A DNA stretch of 64,000 nt from Chitinophaga niabensis (GCF_900129465.1 NZ_FSRA01000002.1:2604001-2668000), one strand, 5' to 3'; positions 42,996 through 51,860 are shown, counted from the first letter of the stretch. Notes: generated from the letters alone by a model not told the origin. Program-made: numbers and translations.

Positions 42996-44033
42996 CTATT
43001 GATGTGATCTTTCGAAGTCCAGCAGCCATTGCTTTCTGAATATGCCGCCGCCGTACCCTGTGAGGTGCCCGTCCTCCCCGATCACTCTATGGCAGGGGAT
43101 GATGATAGAGATCCTGTTCATGCCGTTTGCATTGCCAACAGCGCGTACTGCCTGTGGTTTGCCGAGAGTAACAGCTTGTTGGGAGTAAGAGCGGGTGGTA
43201 CCATAGGGGATGGTTTGTAGTTTCTCCCATACTGCCTGTTGAAACGCAGTACCGGGAATGAATAAAGGGACTGTGAATACTTTTCTTTTGCCTTCAAAAT
43301 ACTCTTCCAGCTCTTTCCTTAACTGGTCAAAGTGTTTGTTGGCTCCCTGGATAATATTGGCATTAACCCTTTTAGCCAGGATCTTTAACTGGGATTCCAG
43401 CATTTTACGGTCTGTGAATTCCAGCAGGCAGATCCCTTCCTCTGTTGCGCAGGCAAACATAGTACCTAATGGCGTTTCAATCCGGGTGATATTGATGATC
43501 TTTTTATCCTTGCTATGAGAAGGGGATACGCCAAATACAGATTTGAAGGAATCAGAAAACCCACTCAGTGATTCGTATCCTGTATCATAAGCAACAGAAC
43601 TGATCGCTTCTCCGCTTTGTATCTTATTGAAGGCAGAATTGATCCGGAACATCCTTTGGTAAGCATGGAAGGTTACCCCATGATTCTTCAGGAACCATCT
43701 TCTTATTTTGCTGGGTTCAATTCCTTTCTGCAGCAGGTCCCAGTCTTTGAACTTCAGGGAGGGATCAGCATTCAGGGCGTCTAATATCTCTTTGATCTCA
43801 TCTGGTGTTTCACCCATTTTTTCTAATGGACTACAAACCTTGCAGGGTCTGTAACCTCTTAAGATAGCTTCCTTCGGGGTCTTGAAGAATTCAACATTTT
43901 CCTTTTTGGGTTTCCTTGCTGTGCAGGTGGGCCGGCAGAATATACCAGTGGTTTTGACGGCTGCTATGAATGTTCCCTCATAGGAAACATCTTTGTTCAG
44001 CAGTGCTTCATACATCATATCGTTCGTCAACAT
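42996..44033 (-). CDS. ada: Ada: methylphosphotriester/O6-methylguanine repair protein and regulator
   Basis: A 345-residue bifunctional DNA-alkylation repair protein and transcription activator. The N-terminal zinc domain has four cysteines (FCRPTC about 31-36; RPCKVCS about 62-68). An AraC-type HTH region follows (about 80-175: WFLKNHGVTFHAYQRMFRIN; ISSVAYDTGYESLSGFSDSFKSVFGVSP). The C-terminal O6-alkylguanine transferase has the active Cys in IIPCHRVIG (about 315-323) and the GYGGG tail. All three parts are intact, so it should both repair DNA and activate an adaptive response. It is transcribed alone. Start 44033 is used; 44018 (MMYEALL) is possible. Confidence 0.95.
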   Translation of the reverse strand: MLTNDMMYEALLNKDVSYEGTFIAAVKTTGIFCRPTCTARKPKKENVEFFKTPKEAILRGYRPCKVCSPLEKMGETPDEIKEILDALNADPSLKFKDWDLLQKGIEPSKIRRWFLKNHGVTFHAYQRMFRINSAFNKIQSGEAISSVAYDTGYESLSGFSDSFKSVFGVSPSHSKDKKIINITRIETPLGTMFACATEEGICLLEFTDRKMLESQLKILAKRVNANIIQGANKHFDQLRKELEEYFEGKRKVFTVPLFIPGTAFQQAVWEKLQTIPYGTTRSYSQQAVTLGKPQAVRAVGNANGMNRISIIIPCHRVIGEDGHLTGYGGGIFRKQWLLDFERSHQ

Positions 44034-44159
44034 TCTCAGTTCTTTTTATCAAAAGTAGGCCAGGCAGACCGGCTGAACAACCGGAAAATTGACAAGTATT
44101 TTTTTAGTTAGCAGGCTCTGCAAACCTTCTTATGAATGAATATTAATTATTTATATTTA

Positions 44160-44198
44160 TTCAAACCCGTGTATTTGATGTTAATATTAACGTTTGAA
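44160..44198. promoter_or_regulatory. Palindromes upstream of the ethanolamine operon
   Basis: A perfect 12-bp palindrome GTTAATATTAAC (44180-44191) lies within a wider pair TTCAAA (44160-44165) / TTTGAA (44193-44198), about 90 nt before the permease ATG. The 248-bp AT-rich gap (44034-44281) otherwise holds no feature I can name, and in particular no cobalamin riboswitch. Confidence 0.35.
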
Positions 44199-44281
44199 AT
44201 TATTGATAATTAAAAGTTTGTTGTATTTTATTAAAATAATCAGAGTATTTACTTAATTATTTATATAGTTAAAATAATAAT

Positions 44282-45592
44282 ATGGCTGAAGCCCATACCT
44301 CCTCCTTAAAAAAAGCTATCCGTCCTATCCATTTATGGGCTATTTCAGTAGGCCTTGTTATATCAGGTGAATATTTTGGCTGGAACTATGGATGGGGGGT
44401 AGCAGGTACAATTGGCTTCCTGCTGGCTACCATCATCATCACCATTTTATACATTACTTTCATCTTTAGTTTCACAGAGCTGACTACAGCCATTCCGCAG
44501 GCCGGAGGCCCTTTTTCATATGCCCAAAGAGCACTGGGACCCATCGGAGGGTTGATAGCCGGTTACGCGACGCTGATCGAATTTTTACTGGCCACACCAG
44601 CCATTGCTTTAGCCTTAGGCAACTATCTGCACTTCCTGCATCCTGCTATTCCTGTATTATGGTCCGGGATTGCCGTATATGTTTTACTGACTGCCATTAA
44701 CCTGCTGGGTATTAAAGAATCTGCTTCTTTTACATTGCTCTTTACTTTACTGGCGGTAGTGGAATTGTTAGTATACCTGGGCATAGTAGCACCTCATTTC
44801 CAGGCTGCCAACTTTCTGAAAGATGCATTACCTTTTGGTTACAGCGGCATCTTTGCAGCCCTGCCTTTTGCAATATGGTTATATGTTTGTATTGAAGGGG
44901 TAGCGATGGTAGCAGAAGAAGTAAAGAATCCGGCACGCAATATTCCGATAGGATACATTTCCGGGATATTAACGTTGGTGATCCTGGCTATTGCGGTGAT
45001 GGTCTTTACAGGTGGCATTACCAACTGGCAACGTTTATCAGCTATCGACTACCCATTGCCGGAAGCCATCGGCATTGTGCTGGGTAAGGATAACAGCATC
45101 ACTAAAATATTTGCGGGCATCGGATTATTTGGACTGATAGCATCCTTCAACGGCATTATCATCAGTTATTCCCGTCAGATCTTTGCATTGGCAAGGGAAG
45201 GTTATTTACCTGTTATACTGGCTGTGATCAGCCGGAAAAGACAAACACCCTACATGGCTTTGATCATCGGTGCATTAGCTGGTATGGTTGCACTGGTGGT
45301 TGGAAGAACAGATCAGCTGGTGATCCTTTCTGTATTAGGTGCTATTGTGATGTATGTGATCAGTATGGTGAGCCTTTTTGTGCTGAGAAAAAAAGAGCCT
45401 CAATTGGAAAGGCCATTCAAAGTGCCTTTTTATCCTTTGTTCCCTATCATTGCATTGGGTTTGTCAATCGTTTCCCTGGTAGCTATTATTTATTATAACT
45501 TTTGGCTGAGCATTATTTTTTTCATGGGACTGCTGGTTGTCTGGCTTTCCTACATACTGGTACAGAAACAAAAAGTAAAGTATGGCTTATAA
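44282..45592 (+). CDS. eat: Ethanolamine permease (APC family)
   Basis: A 436-residue inner-membrane transporter of the APC superfamily, ethanolamine-permease type. Twelve helices span the protein; the first (about 18-60: AISVGLVISGEYFGWNYGWGV) carries the substrate-binding break, and TELTTAIPQAGGPFSYAQRALGPIGG (about 63-88) and EGVAMVAEEVKNPARNIPIGY (about 205-225) are typical. Ethanolamine as substrate is inferred from strong context: the gene overlaps eutB by 11 bases. It is the first gene of a three-gene operon, transcribed from an AT-rich upstream region. Confidence 0.9.
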   Translation: MAEAHTSSLKKAIRPIHLWAISVGLVISGEYFGWNYGWGVAGTIGFLLATIIITILYITFIFSFTELTTAIPQAGGPFSYAQRALGPIGGLIAGYATLIEFLLATPAIALALGNYLHFLHPAIPVLWSGIAVYVLLTAINLLGIKESASFTLLFTLLAVVELLVYLGIVAPHFQAANFLKDALPFGYSGIFAALPFAIWLYVCIEGVAMVAEEVKNPARNIPIGYISGILTLVILAIAVMVFTGGITNWQRLSAIDYPLPEAIGIVLGKDNSITKIFAGIGLFGLIASFNGIIISYSRQIFALAREGYLPVILAVISRKRQTPYMALIIGALAGMVALVVGRTDQLVILSVLGAIVMYVISMVSLFVLRKKEPQLERPFKVPFYPLFPIIALGLSIVSLVAIIYYNFWLSIIFFMGLLVVWLSYILVQKQKVKYGL

Positions 45593-46955
45593 GACCACCA
45601 TACAGCAACATACTTATTCCTTCAGCGATCTGAAAACATTATTGGCGAAAGCCTCTCCATACAGGTCAGGAGATGTATTGGCAGGGCTGGCTGCGGATAG
45701 CTATGAAGAAAGGGTGGCCGCTCAGATGGCATTGGCTGAAGTGCCGCTGAAGAACTTCCTGCAGGAAACAGTGATCCCTTATGAAGCAGACGAGATCACC
45801 AGGCTGATCATAGATACACACGATGCAACAGCTTTCGCGCCTATATCTCATTTTTCAGTGGGTGCTTTCCGGGACTGGCTGCTCAGCGATTACGCAGACC
45901 TGCTCACGTTACAGCAGATCGCAAAAGGGATCACCCCTGAGATGGCCGCAGCTGTATCTAAATTAATGCGTAACCAGGACCTTATCAGCGTTGCAAAAAA
46001 GATAGAAGTGATCACCCGTTTTCGTAATACGATCGGTATGAAAGGCCGGCTATCTGTTCGTTTACAGCCCAATCATAATACAGACGATGTAAAAGGCATT
46101 GCTGCTGCTATGATGGATGGATTATTGTATGGCAGCGGTGATGCGGTGATCGGCATAAATCCTGCAACGGATAGTCCTGCTGCAGTAACAAACCTGTTAA
46201 CACTCATCGATCAGCTGCGGCAGCAGTTTGATATTCCCACGCAGTCCTGTGTATTATGCCATGTTACCACAGCATTGCAGATCATGCATAAAGCACCGGT
46301 TGACCTGGTCTTTCAGTCTGTTGGCGGTACGGAGAAAACGAACAGGAGTTTTGGCATACAACTTTCTCTTTTGGAAGAAGCTTATCATGCTGCTTTGTCC
46401 CTTCAGCGTGGCACGATAGGAAATAATGTGATGTATTTCGAAACGGGGCAGGGAAGTAGTTTATCAGCCAACGCGCATGAAGGAGTGGACCAGCAAACCT
46501 GCGAAACGAGGGCTTATGCTGTGGCCCGGCATTTCAATCCCCTGCTGGTGAATACCGTTGTGGGATTTATTGGCCCTGAATATTTGTTTGATGGTAAACA
46601 GATCATCCGGGCTGCATTGGAGGACCACTTCTGTGGTAAACTGCTTGGATTACCGATGGGTGTTGATGTATGTTATACAAATCATGCCAACGCAGACCAG
46701 GATGATATGGATAACCTTTTAACACTTTTAGGAGTAGCAGGTTGTACTTTTATTATGGGCGTACCCGGTGCAGATGATATCATGTTGAACTATCAATCCA
46801 CTTCTTTTCATGATGCCTTGTATATCAGGCAGGTACTGGGTTTACGGCCTGCACCGGAATTTGAGCATTGGTTGATAAAATATGGCCTGATGGATGGAAA
46901 CGGGAGATCATTGCCAGTGGCGCCTTCTAATTTGTTACTAAAGAACTATCTATGA
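45582..46955 (+). CDS. eutB: Ethanolamine ammonia-lyase, large subunit
   Basis: The 457-residue large subunit of adenosylcobalamin-dependent ethanolamine ammonia-lyase, which converts ethanolamine to acetaldehyde and ammonia. The length matches EutB and the TIM-barrel motifs are there: GRLSVRLQPNHNTDDVKGIAAAMMDGLLYGSGDAVIGINPATDS (about 150-190), CVLCHVTTALQIMHKAPVDLVFQSVGGTEK and FETGQGSSLSANAHEGVDQQT (about 287-307). It overlaps the permease gene and its ATGA joins eutC. The enzyme needs B12 from outside or from genes elsewhere; no EutA reactivase or acetaldehyde dehydrogenase is encoded nearby. Confidence 0.96.
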   Translation: MAYKTTIQQHTYSFSDLKTLLAKASPYRSGDVLAGLAADSYEERVAAQMALAEVPLKNFLQETVIPYEADEITRLIIDTHDATAFAPISHFSVGAFRDWLLSDYADLLTLQQIAKGITPEMAAAVSKLMRNQDLISVAKKIEVITRFRNTIGMKGRLSVRLQPNHNTDDVKGIAAAMMDGLLYGSGDAVIGINPATDSPAAVTNLLTLIDQLRQQFDIPTQSCVLCHVTTALQIMHKAPVDLVFQSVGGTEKTNRSFGIQLSLLEEAYHAALSLQRGTIGNNVMYFETGQGSSLSANAHEGVDQQTCETRAYAVARHFNPLLVNTVVGFIGPEYLFDGKQIIRAALEDHFCGKLLGLPMGVDVCYTNHANADQDDMDNLLTLLGVAGCTFIMGVPGADDIMLNYQSTSFHDALYIRQVLGLRPAPEFEHWLIKYGLMDGNGRSLPVAPSNLLLKNYL

Positions 46956-47665
46956 TCATAGCTGACCCATGGCATGGATTAAAGGCATTCACCGCAGCGC
47001 GCATTGCATTAGGCCGCACGGGTACGGCGATACCTATGCAGGAGGTGTTGCGTTTCAAGCTGGCGCATGCACATGCCAGGGATGCTGTTCATTCTTCTTT
47101 GGATATTACCGCATTCCCCTGGGAAATAAATCTGCTGCATAGTAATGCAGCAGATCGTGCAGAATACCTGCAACGCCCGGATAAAGGCCGCCAGCTGCAG
47201 GAAAGTTCCCGTTTATCATTAACACCCGGGCATGCAGACATCGGAATTATACTGGTTGATGGTTTATCTGCTACCGCAGTTAATCATCATGCAGTTCCGG
47301 TACTGGCATACCTGTTTCCTATGTTGCAGGCAAAGAAAATATCCTGCGCGCGCATACAACTGGTGCAACAGGGGCGCGTTGCCATAGGGGACGAAATAGG
47401 CGAACTGTTGGGAGTGAAGCTGGTATTAGTATTAATTGGGGAACGGCCAGGCCTTACTTCTCCTGACAGCCTGGGTGCATATCTTACCTGGCAGCCAAGG
47501 CCCGGCTTAACAGATGAAGCCAGGAATTGCATTTCAAACATCAGGCCTGAAGGATTGCCTTATCAACTGGCAGCAGAGAAAATGTTCTACCTCATCAACG
47601 AGGCCCTGAGACTACATCTTACAGGAGTGATGCTGAAAGATAATTATAGCCTGCGCATCTCATAA
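46952..47665 (+). CDS. eutC: Ethanolamine ammonia-lyase, small subunit
   Basis: The 237-residue small subunit that helps bind adenosylcobalamin in ethanolamine ammonia-lyase. It shows LKAFTAARIALGRTGTAIPMQEVLRFKLAHAHARDAVH (about 10-47), the DIGIILVDGLSATAVNHHAVPVL stretch and IGERPGLTSPDSLGAYLTWQP (about 160-180). It lacks the long N-terminal extension of enterobacterial EutC that targets the enzyme to microcompartments. That fits a free cytoplasmic enzyme, as no shell proteins are encoded. Its 3' end overlaps a small membrane-protein gene on the other strand by 6 bases. Confidence 0.95.
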   Translation: MIIADPWHGLKAFTAARIALGRTGTAIPMQEVLRFKLAHAHARDAVHSSLDITAFPWEINLLHSNAADRAEYLQRPDKGRQLQESSRLSLTPGHADIGIILVDGLSATAVNHHAVPVLAYLFPMLQAKKISCARIQLVQQGRVAIGDEIGELLGVKLVLVLIGERPGLTSPDSLGAYLTWQPRPGLTDEARNCISNIRPEGLPYQLAAEKMFYLINEALRLHLTGVMLKDNYSLRIS

Positions 47666-47824
47666 CTCCTCTTTGTTCCCTTGCTGCTCCTTTTTCTCAT
47701 CAGACACGGCATCGCCTGACCCGGGAGGAAAAAGTTCTTTCCTGTCGCGCCGGTTCCTGTTGATCAGGAATGCCAGCAATGCTATAACAGCCAATGCAAT
47801 AACAACAATGATAGCAGCGTCCAT
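47660..47824 (-). CDS. Small single-pass membrane protein, 54 aa
   Basis: A complete ATG frame with one clear hydrophobic helix at the start (AAIIVVIALAVIALLAFLI, residues 3-21), followed by NRNRRDRK and a hydrophilic acidic tail (DEKKEQQGNKEEL). The positive-inside rule places the C-terminus in the cytoplasm. No family is recognised. It fills the gap between eutC and the PAP2 gene on the opposite strand, overlaps the end of eutC by 6 bases, and codon use looks coding. Confidence 0.6.
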   Translation of the reverse strand: MDAAIIVVIALAVIALLAFLINRNRRDRKELFPPGSGDAVSDEKKEQQGNKEEL

Positions 47825-47913
47825 AATTCCTAATTTAAGGCCTTTTCATTAATTCCATGTTAAGGAATGCCGCTCTTAACAATAAGGAAACATCTGTTTA
47901 GGAATTTTTCAGG

Positions 47914-48522
47914 ATGAACTGGAAAGATTGGTTACAAAACTTCGATGAAAACCTTTTCATCCATATTCACGATATAGGTACCAGTGAATACCTGGACCCG
48001 TTTATGCTGCTGTTGCGCAACGCAATCACCTGGGTGCCCCTGTATCTTTTTGTACTGATCTACCTCATTAAATACCGCCGGAATAAAGCCCTGCTTTTCC
48101 TTATAGGTACCCTGATCACATTTGCCATTGCTGATTATGGAAGCGCCAGTATCCTGAAGCCTTTATTCCAAAGGGTCCGGCCCTGTTATAATGAAGACCT
48201 GGAAGGGCACCTCCGTCATATAATTGGTTGTGGCGGACGATATGGTTTTCCTTCTTCCCATGCCTCCAATCATTTCGCCCTGGCTGCATTCTGGTTCTGG
48301 AGTTTCCGTTACATGGGCATTCGCAACTGGTATTGGGTTTGGATCTGGGCATTAGCGATCGGTTATGCGCAGGTGTATGTAGGAAAACATTATCCGCTGG
48401 ATATATTGGGAGGAGCCATCTTTGGATTCATAACAGGCTTTTTGATCTCCCGCCTCTTTATCTGGTGGAATGAATCCGGTATCAGCTTTCGCAAGCACCC
48501 TCATCCCGATGCATTATCTTAG
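47914..48522 (+). CDS. PAP2-family membrane phosphatase
   Basis: A 202-residue inner-membrane phosphatase of the PAP2 superfamily (phosphatidic acid or undecaprenyl-pyrophosphate type). Five or six helices are visible. The three catalytic motifs are KPLFQRVRP (about 82-90), PSSHASN (about 113-119, with His) and VYVGKHYPLDILGG (about 150-163, with the second His and Asp). The substrate is not determined. It ends 5 nt before an ArnT-like glycosyltransferase, so the two are likely cotranscribed. Both would use lipid-phosphate substrates at the membrane, pointing to envelope lipid or glycan modification. Confidence 0.9.
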   Translation: MNWKDWLQNFDENLFIHIHDIGTSEYLDPFMLLLRNAITWVPLYLFVLIYLIKYRRNKALLFLIGTLITFAIADYGSASILKPLFQRVRPCYNEDLEGHLRHIIGCGGRYGFPSSHASNHFALAAFWFWSFRYMGIRNWYWVWIWALAIGYAQVYVGKHYPLDILGGAIFGFITGFLISRLFIWWNESGISFRKHPHPDALS

Positions 48523-48527
48523 TACCC

Positions 48528-50135
48528 ATGCAAACCTATCCTCTTACAACCAGGTATACCTGGTGTATTGCTATCATCATCCTATCCCTTATTCCGGGAT
48601 TATTTACCACATTAATGGAGCCGGATGCGGCCCTTTATGCAGGCATCGCAAAACAGATCGTATGGCGTAATGATTGGGTGAACCTGTTTGCAGATGGAAC
48701 AGACTGGCTGGATAAACCACACCTGCCTTTCTGGATCAGCGCCCTGAGCTTTAAAATATTCGGTATCAGTACATTTGCCTATAAACTGCCTGCCTTCCTC
48801 TGCTGGCTATCAGGTGCAAGATTTACTTATCTCTTTGCCCGGCATTTTTATGGCACAGCTACAGCACAAATAGCAGCGCTGATTTATCTTACTGCGCTTC
48901 ATGCCATTATCAGCAGTAATGATGTAAGGGCTGAACCTTATCTTACCTGTTTCCTGGTTGCAGCCTCCTGGTACCTGGTGCAATCGCTAAGATCTGCCTG
49001 GTACATTATACCTGCTGCACTTTTTACCGCTTTTGCATTAATGACCAAGGGCCCCTTTGTATTGATCACCATTGGAAGCGGGCTATTGCTGCATTGGACC
49101 ATTCAAAAGGACTGGCGGCAGTTCCTGCAATGGAAATGGTATGTTTATCTGTTGCTTGCAGCTGTTTTTACTTTGCCGGAGATCTGGTGCCTGTACCTCC
49201 AGTTTGATGCACATCCGGAGAAGGTGATCTATGGTCAGCAGGGAGTTTCCGGTATCCGGTTCTTCCTTTGGGAAAGTCAGTTCGGGCGTTTCTTTAATAC
49301 AGGGCCCATCAAGGGCCATGGAGATCCTTTCTTCTTTTTACATACCCTGCTCTGGGCCTTTCTCCCCTGGAGCCTGTTATTTTACCTGGCACTTTTTCAA
49401 CGGCTCAGGAAGCTAAGGAAGGGCGTGGAATGGATCACCCTGGGAGCTTCGTTGTGCACACTTTTACTTTTCTCCTTTTCCGGTTTTCAGTTACCCCATT
49501 ACCTGAATATTTTATTTCCTTATTTCAGTATACTCCTTGCGGCCTGGCTTATTGATCTGCCGTTAAAAAAAGCAATGATCACTCAGCGTGTGATCGCATT
49601 GCTGATGGTGGTACTGCTGCTGGCCATCACCTTGCTGTTCCGTCCTCACTACTGGATAGCCTATGTTATTGTAAGTGCTGCTGCATTAACAGGATGGTGG
49701 CTGCTCCGTTCTCCTGATGATATTATTAAGGTAAGTATGCTGGGCAGTGTATGTGTTGCTATTTTCATCAACCTCTTCTTTTATCCTACACTGCTGGATT
49801 ACCAGGGAGGATCGGTAGCGGCTGAATGGAAGAACAGGCAATTTCCGGGGGAGATCGTTCACTTTTACAGGAGTAACTCCCAGGCATTTGAATTTTATGC
49901 TGATGCACAGGTAGAGAGGAGGGATACTTCTTTTAAGAAAAAAGAATTAGTGTTCACCGGAAGAGCAGGAAGGCAGGCATTAGATCTTGCCGGAAAGGAA
50001 TATAAAGAAGAAGCTGTATTTTCAAGTTACCCTGTTACCAGGCTGGATGGACAATTCATTAACCCTGCTACCCGGCATGAAGGTTTGGATACCGTCTGGC
50101 TGCTACGTGTGAATGCTTTATATAGCAATAAATAA
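48528..50135 (+). CDS. ArnT-like GT-C glycosyltransferase (family 39 type)
   Basis: A 535-residue membrane glycosyltransferase with about ten to twelve helices. The first periplasmic loop carries the acidic motif typical of ArnT/PMT proteins (MEPDAALYAGIAKQI, about 27-41). WLDKPHLPFWISALSFKIFG follows near 60-80. RAEPYLTCFLVAASWYL and the LPWSLLFYLALF helix also fit. It transfers a sugar from a polyprenyl phosphate to lipid A, protein or glycan on the periplasmic side; acceptor unknown. It follows the PAP2 gene by 5 nt. A C-terminal 120-residue soluble part (DYQGGSVAAEWKNRQFPGEIVHFYRSN) resembles those of its relatives. Confidence 0.88.
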   Translation: MQTYPLTTRYTWCIAIIILSLIPGLFTTLMEPDAALYAGIAKQIVWRNDWVNLFADGTDWLDKPHLPFWISALSFKIFGISTFAYKLPAFLCWLSGARFTYLFARHFYGTATAQIAALIYLTALHAIISSNDVRAEPYLTCFLVAASWYLVQSLRSAWYIIPAALFTAFALMTKGPFVLITIGSGLLLHWTIQKDWRQFLQWKWYVYLLLAAVFTLPEIWCLYLQFDAHPEKVIYGQQGVSGIRFFLWESQFGRFFNTGPIKGHGDPFFFLHTLLWAFLPWSLLFYLALFQRLRKLRKGVEWITLGASLCTLLLFSFSGFQLPHYLNILFPYFSILLAAWLIDLPLKKAMITQRVIALLMVVLLLAITLLFRPHYWIAYVIVSAAALTGWWLLRSPDDIIKVSMLGSVCVAIFINLFFYPTLLDYQGGSVAAEWKNRQFPGEIVHFYRSNSQAFEFYADAQVERRDTSFKKKELVFTGRAGRQALDLAGKEYKEEAVFSSYPVTRLDGQFINPATRHEGLDTVWLLRVNALYSNK

Positions 50136-50209
50136 AAAATATATTATTCCTGTCCAAGGCTTAAGCGTTGAGTTGTTATGATGTTTTAAAACAATTAAAA
50201 TTTAAAACA

Positions 50210-50551
50210 ATGAAAGAGTTCTTATTTGTATTCAGAGCGGACTTTAGCAAAATGGGTGAACGTTCTCCTGAACAAATGCAGGCGTCCATGAAAAAGTGGA
50301 TGGACTGGATCAGTGGTATAGCTGCCCAGAACAAGCTGGTGGACCGTGGGAACCGCCTTGAGCCGGCAGGGAAAGTATTGAGACCGGATAACATTGTAAC
50401 GGACGGGCCTTTTACGGAGATCAAAGAAACACTGGCCGGCTATACTATTGTGAAAGCTGATACATTGGAAGAGGCAACCGAATTGGCAAAGGGCTGCCCT
50501 GTTCTTGAAACCGGCGGAAATGTAGAGATCCGCGAAATAGGTAAGATGTAA
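50210..50551 (+). CDS. DGPF/YCII-domain protein
   Basis: A 113-residue cytoplasmic protein of the YCII/DGPFAETK family, recognised by FLFVFRADFSK, the SPEQMQASMKKWMDWISGIAAQNKLVDRGNRL stretch and DGPFTEIKETLAGYTIVKAD (about 65-84). These proteins form dimers and are habitual neighbours of ECF42-type sigma factors; the activity is unknown. It starts at the ATG at 50210, and its gene is followed, after a 15-bp hairpin, by just such a sigma factor. Confidence 0.88.
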   Translation: MKEFLFVFRADFSKMGERSPEQMQASMKKWMDWISGIAAQNKLVDRGNRLEPAGKVLRPDNIVTDGPFTEIKETLAGYTIVKADTLEEATELAKGCPVLETGGNVEIREIGKM

Positions 50552-50573
50552 TTTAACCGCTGATGAAATTCGC

Positions 50574-50610
50574 AAAAGCCTTTGTAATTTACAGGATTAC
50601 AAAGGCTTTT
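50574..50610 (+). terminator. Hairpin in the leader of the ECF42 sigma gene
   Basis: Perfect 15-bp arms (50574-50588 and 50596-50610, AAAAGCCTTTGTAAT and its complement) around a 7-nt loop, ending in TTTT. It looks like the terminator of the DGPF gene but ends only 5 nt before the sigma factor's ATG, so it would also sit at the ribosome entry site of any read-through transcript. Confidence 0.7.
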
Positions 50611-50615
50611 ATCTT

Positions 50616-51860
50616 ATGGCCAACGATGAATTGATACCGCATTTGTTCAGGACCGAATACAGCAAGATAACGGCTGTGCTATGTAAACTTTTTGGCTTTG
50701 AGAATATTGAAATAGCAGAAGATATTGCCAGTGATACCTTTCTCTCTGCTTCAGAGCTATGGGGCTTGAACGGCCTGCCGGAAAACCCTGTGGCCTGGCT
50801 TTATACCGTTGCAAAAAATAAAGCGAAGAATCACCTCAAACACCAGGCTGTTTTCCATAACAGGGTTGCCGGGCATCTCAGCCGTTCAACAGAAGGAATG
50901 GAGTGGCCGGAAATTGATCTGTCTGCCGGAAATATCAGGGACAGCCAGTTGCAAATGATCTTTGCTATCTGCCATCCTGCGATCCTGGCAGAGGCACAGA
51001 TAGGCCTGGCGCTTCGCATTCTATGTGGTTTTGGCATCGGAGAGATCGCGGACGCTTTTTTAACGAATAAGGAAACGATCAATAAAAGATTGCTGCGGGC
51101 AAAGGATAAGCTCAGGGTAGAACATATAAAAATAGAATTCCCCGGTAAAGTTGAAATAAACAAAAGGCTCGAAACTGTACTCAGAACGCTTTACCTGATC
51201 TTTAATGAAGGGTATTATTCTGCCGGCAATAATATCACCCTGCGGAAGGAGCTTTGCTTTGAAGCCATGCGCTTAACACATTTACTGCTTGAGAATGAAG
51301 AAACGAATAAACCAGCCGTCAATGCATTGTTCTCATTAATGAGCTTTCAGTCATCAAGGTTTGAGGCAAGAATGGACCAACAGGGGGAGATCATTTTATA
51401 TGATGAGCAGGATGCCAGCCTGTGGAACAGAGAGATGATCGAACAGGGGGAGCAGTTCCTCAATCTTGCATCAGAGGGAGATAAACTTTCAAAGTACCAT
51501 TTAGAAGCAGGGATTGCTTATTGGCATACCATTAAAGCAGATACAGCAGAAAAGTGGGAGAACATCCTGCAGTTGTATAATCACTTATTGCAACTGGAGT
51601 ATTCACCCATTGCTGCACTGAACAGAACATATGCCCTCTCAAAAGCAAATGGGAAAGCAGCAGCCATTACAGAAGCAAAAAAACTGAACCTGGCTAACCT
51701 TCATCTCTATCACCTGCTCCTGGGAGAACTTTATACAGGTGTTGATAACGGCGAAGCGAAATCATATCTGGAGCAGGCTTTAAAACTTACCAGCTCTGCT
51801 GCGGATAAAAAGATCATTATGCAAAAGATCGAAAGACTGGCTTATTTAGATAACCTGTAG
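50616..51860 (+). CDS. ECF42-type RNA polymerase sigma factor with TPR-like C-terminal domain
   Basis: A 414-residue sigma factor of the ECF42 group. Region 2 covers about 8-75 (IPHLFRTEYSKITAVLCKLFGFENIEIAEDIASDTFLSA; NPVAWLYTVAKNKAKNHLK). Region 4 covers about 110-170 (CHPAILAEAQIGLALRILCGFGIGEIADAFLTNKETINKRLLRAKDKLR). A long helical C-terminal domain follows (about 190-410: LIFNEGYYSAG, ALNRTYALSKANG) instead of an anti-sigma gene. ECF42 sigmas usually control the DGPF gene next to them, and one lies 64 nt upstream. Its 3' end overlaps the convergent glycosidase gene by 19 bases. Confidence 0.9.
   Translation: MANDELIPHLFRTEYSKITAVLCKLFGFENIEIAEDIASDTFLSASELWGLNGLPENPVAWLYTVAKNKAKNHLKHQAVFHNRVAGHLSRSTEGMEWPEIDLSAGNIRDSQLQMIFAICHPAILAEAQIGLALRILCGFGIGEIADAFLTNKETINKRLLRAKDKLRVEHIKIEFPGKVEINKRLETVLRTLYLIFNEGYYSAGNNITLRKELCFEAMRLTHLLLENEETNKPAVNALFSLMSFQSSRFEARMDQQGEIILYDEQDASLWNREMIEQGEQFLNLASEGDKLSKYHLEAGIAYWHTIKADTAEKWENILQLYNHLLQLEYSPIAALNRTYALSKANGKAAAITEAKKLNLANLHLYHLLLGELYTGVDNGEAKSYLEQALKLTSSAADKKIIMQKIERLAYLDNL

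Noticed and set aside
44034..44281. A cobalamin riboswitch before the ethanolamine genes was looked for.
   Set aside because: The AT-rich leader shows no B12-box sequence or conserved multi-stem arrangement.
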